A DNA stretch of 32,259 nt from Candidatus Nitrosopumilus sp. (GTDB taxonomy: Archaea; Thermoproteota; Nitrososphaeria; Nitrososphaerales; Nitrosopumilaceae): NCBI GenBank assembly GCA_003702545.1, contig REGK01000008.1, forward strand, positions 1 through 32,259, in the 5' to 3' direction. The stretch's first letter is position 1; each line of letters opens with the position of its first letter. This document shows, one piece after another, positions 30,714-32,259 of this stretch. Both the position numbers and the translations under genes were made by a program. The notes under the pieces are model-generated. The model was given only the letters and a program-made list of their open reading frames with translations. It searched no databases and was not told the DNA's origin.

Positions 30714-30833
30714 TTGAGTGACAAAAAAGATCCTACAGAACTATGTTCGTGTAAATGCCATTATGGAGGAGCAGAAAGTTGTCCAGGTTGTAAGAATAAT
30801 CACGGAATTGTTTGTTCCCATTGTAAGGATTAG
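30714..30833 (+). CDS. 39-residue cysteine-rich zinc-binding-like protein
   Basis: This short gene encodes 39 residues with seven cysteines and three histidines. They are arranged as 'CSCKCH', 'CPGCKNNH' and 'CSHC', enough for two zinc sites. Translation would start at TTG (30714), since an in-frame TAA lies at 30690-30692 and no ATG or GTG follows. About 230 AT-rich bases separate it from the gene to its left. It ends seven bases before the opposing coiled-coil gene. The dense CxxC/CxH pattern favours a real protein. Function is unknown, and I cannot place it in a family. Confidence 0.58.
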   Translation: MSDKKDPTELCSCKCHYGGAESCPGCKNNHGIVCSHCKD

Positions 30834-30840
30834 ATTTAGA

Positions 30841-31302
30841 TTATTTCTTTTTAGATGCTAACATTTTCAAATTAGCTAGTTCAGTCTTTAATGATTCAAT
30901 CTGTACAAGAGTTTGTAGATTAGAAATTTCTTGATTTAGTCTTTCAATCTCACTATCTTTTAATTTTACAGTTTCTTTGAGATTGTTTAATTCAGAAGAT
31001 AATTCAGTTTGAACTTGTTTAATTTCTGAAAGACTTACTTGTGTACCAGTAGTTGTAGTTTGAACTGTTTCTGCGCTACTCAAGCTTTTTTTTTCGCTGT
31101 GAGGGGCATGTGCATGCATGTAATCTGTGCTTTTTTGAGATATCCAGCAAGTAAACACAAGGAACCAAGTAATTGGAACTGCCATAATGAATATGAAGTT
31201 CATTAGAGGTGCAAAGTCAACAAAGTATGGCCAAAGTCCAGTAAGTACTGCTGCAAAAACACCAGTTGAGACTGTAGCCAAATGGTTTCCTAAATATCCC
31301 AT
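30841..31302 (-). CDS. Two-helix membrane protein with His-rich turn and coiled-coil tail
   Basis: I do not recognise this 153-residue protein. It has two membrane helices (about 8-26 and 34-54) and a short histidine-rich segment 'YMHAHAPHSEKK' (61-72). A Ser/Thr linker is followed by a coiled coil of about 60 residues (90-150) rich in Leu, Glu and Lys, ending 'ASKKK'. Both termini probably face the cytosol. The histidines could bind metal. The gene is transcribed alone, with AT-rich DNA on both sides. Confidence 0.62.
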   Translation of the reverse strand: MGYLGNHLATVSTGVFAAVLTGLWPYFVDFAPLMNFIFIMAVPITWFLVFTCWISQKSTDYMHAHAPHSEKKSLSSAETVQTTTTGTQVSLSEIKQVQTELSSELNNLKETVKLKDSEIERLNQEISNLQTLVQIESLKTELANLKMLASKKK

Positions 31303-31387
31303 AAATGATTTGAAAAATTCATTGTTTATAATAGTAATGGTGAAATTCTGAGATTAATAATAATTAAAAAGAAAAAAAGAGCCGAAT

Positions 31388-31618
31388 TTACTCGTCTTCT
31401 TCAGAAGCAACAGTTGCTTTAGGCATATCAGATTGTAGGATTTGGATTTTTTGTAATAATTCAGTTCTTAGATCCCTTGCGACTCTTCTGACAGTAGGTC
31501 TTGGAACACCAAGCTCATCAACCACTTTGGTATAGATGTCTTGTTTGTCAGTTACACCTTTGTCAAGATATGAATTAATTGCTTCTTTAATGATCGTACT
31601 TTGGTTTGTGCGATTCAA
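31388..31618 (-). CDS. Small HTH DNA-binding protein
   Basis: The 76-residue protein contains a helix-turn-helix at about residues 25-52 ('KQDIYTKVVDELGVPRPTVR' followed by 'RVARDL'), a basic helix after it and an acidic tail. It looks like a compact chromatin-associated or regulatory protein with no ligand domain. The start is TTG at 31618, supported by a TATA box centred 27 bases upstream (leaderless). A perfect 16-base palindrome sits just beyond that TATA box, suggesting autoregulation. I do not know a specific function. Confidence 0.72.
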   Translation of the reverse strand: MNRTNQSTIIKEAINSYLDKGVTDKQDIYTKVVDELGVPRPTVRRVARDLRTELLQKIQILQSDMPKATVASEEDE

Positions 31619-31640
31619 CGAATTCTAAATTCTAACTGTT

Positions 31641-31650
31641 CTATATAAGA
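31641..31650 (-). promoter_or_regulatory. TATA box of the small HTH gene
   Basis: TCTTATATAG on the minus strand is centred 27 bases before the TTG at 31618, a good consensus match with leaderless spacing. Confidence 0.55.
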
Positions 31651-31654
31651 CTAT

Positions 31655-31670
31655 TTTTGAAATTTCAAAA
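31655..31670. promoter_or_regulatory. Perfect 16-base palindrome upstream of the HTH gene
   Basis: TTTTGAAATTTCAAAA is a perfect dyad starting five bases upstream of the TATA box of the HTH gene, where the BRE and transcription factor B would bind. A dimeric regulator bound here could block or recruit the basal machinery. The encoded HTH protein is the obvious candidate. Confidence 0.45.
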
Positions 31671-31760
31671 TTTTAATTTGTAAGAAGTTAATAGTTGGGA
31701 TTATAAAAAAATCGCAAATCTTCAAAAATTTTACCTATCAACGAAAAACGTACTGAGAAT

Positions 31761-31793
31761 TATAGATTTTTCAAAATAGATATGCAATCTATA
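31761..31793. repeat. 8-bp perfect inverted repeat with 17-base spacer
   Basis: TATAGATT (31761-31768) and AATCTATA (31786-31793) are perfect inverted copies about 60 bases upstream of the cyclophilin start and 143 bases from the HTH gene start. Their centres are 25 bases apart, so they could be paired operator half-sites. Chance is possible in such AT-rich DNA. Confidence 0.3.
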
Positions 31794-31852
31794 AGGATAA
31801 TCAAAAGTATTTTCACAAAAGACTCTTATGATAATAGTTCAGAGTATTTCTA

Positions 31853-32259
31853 ATGACTACAGCAAATATTGAAACAAATTTTGGAAAAATCTCATTTAAA
31901 CTTCTACCAGATTTGGCTCCTGAGACAGTAAGAAACTTTGAAAAATTAGCTAAAGATGGATTCTATGATGGAACACTATTTCATAGAGTAATTCCAGGAT
32001 TCATGATTCAAGGTGGAGACCCAAATACAAAAACAGATAACAAAAGTTCATGGGGTATGGGCGGTCCAGGATATAATGTAAAAGCAGAATTCAGTTCTAG
32101 ATCTCATTTACGTGGAATTGTTTCAATGGCTAGAGCACAGGATCCAGATAGTGCAGGCTCACAATTCTTCATAGTAACAACTGATAGTACATTCCTAGAC
32201 AGACAATATACTGTATTTGGAGAGGTTACTGAAGGTATGGATGTGGCCGATAAGATTGT
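31853..32259 (+). CDS. Cyclophilin-type peptidyl-prolyl isomerase, C-terminus beyond window
   Basis: The first 135 codons of a cyclophilin are present; the gene runs off the right edge. Visible landmarks are 'FGKISFKLLPDLAPETVRNF', the active-site 'FHRVIPGFMIQGGDP' (catalytic arginine, then FMIQGG), 'GIVSMARAQDPDSAGSQFFI' and 'FLDRQYTVFGEV'. The typical length is about 155-170 residues, so only some 20-30 remain. It accelerates proline cis-trans isomerisation in folding. A CTTATGATAAT element about 25 bases upstream suggests a leaderless transcript. Confidence 0.95.
   Translation, partial: MTTANIETNFGKISFKLLPDLAPETVRNFEKLAKDGFYDGTLFHRVIPGFMIQGGDPNTKTDNKSSWGMGGPGYNVKAEFSSRSHLRGIVSMARAQDPDSAGSQFFIVTTDSTFLDRQYTVFGEVTEGMDVADKI

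Noticed and set aside
1-32259. CRISPR arrays, insertion sequences, prophage genes, toxin-antitoxin or restriction systems
   Set aside because: No spaced direct repeats, transposase, integrase, nuclease-methylase pair or defence-like gene cluster was seen on either strand.

Overview
The window looks like core chromosome of an ammonia-oxidising thaumarchaeon of the Nitrosopumilus type. The DNA is AT-rich and genes are packed with few gaps. The archaeal hallmarks are glycerol-1-phosphate dehydrogenase, the KH-metallo-beta-lactamase factor aCPSF1 beside a proteasome beta subunit, archaeal-type UMP kinase, NadM, RtcA, and the archaeal CoA pathway (pantoate kinase plus 4-phosphopantoate--beta-alanine ligase). 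Many promoters have a TATA-like box 22-27 bases upstream of the start codon, which suggests largely leaderless mRNAs. TTG and GTG starts are common. The genus is inferred from gene content and style, not from a marker gene. I see no insertion sequence, prophage, CRISPR array or rRNA, and no gene-free stretch longer than about 235 bases.

Left third (1-12753). The window opens in the 5' end of a small Ala/Gly-rich hydrophobic protein. A membrane-anchored LEA-like protein and a conserved small protein follow. Next is a minus-strand nucleotide operon, tmk - HD phosphohydrolase - pyrH, whose genes overlap by four bases. A 40-codon zinc-finger gene and an Hsp20 gene read rightward. They converge on an ABC1/UbiB-type kinase-like gene and its partner. 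After two small membrane proteins comes an export-type ABC operon of FtsX-like permease, ATPase and a secreted, C-terminally anchored protein. A large two-HTH Lrp/AsnC-type regulator is divergent from it. A Nudix hydrolase and an AbrB-PhoU regulator close this part.

Middle (12819-24303). One operon encodes pantoate kinase, phosphopantothenate synthetase, PanB and CoaBC. It runs directly into a 59-residue basic protein, a methyltransferase and a small membrane protein. An M24 peptidase and a PP-loop tRNA-thiolation-like protein diverge from one central TATA element. A SepF homologue converges on the psmB-aCPSF1 operon. Glycerol-1-phosphate dehydrogenase, which makes the archaeal lipid backbone, diverges from psmB.

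Right third (24305-32259). This part holds an FKBP-type prolyl isomerase, a class V aminotransferase, NadM, RtcA, a CopD-like membrane protein and a second LEA-like protein paralogous to the one at 167-721. Two tRNA genes follow: tRNA-Val(GAC), with an odd anticodon loop, and tRNA-Arg(CCT), with about 18 extra bases in the D-loop that look like an intron. Between and after them are BluB (lower ligand of vitamin B12), an FMN reductase, a 39-residue cysteine-rich protein, a two-helix coiled-coil membrane protein, a small HTH protein with a palindrome at its promoter, and the start of a cyclophilin.

The best candidates for something undescribed are the D-loop intron, the degenerate catalytic motifs of the thymidylate kinase, the tiny zinc-binding proteins, a SepF with no obvious membrane anchor, and the two symmetric divergent promoters. 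I did not find a coherent new defence or mobile system.
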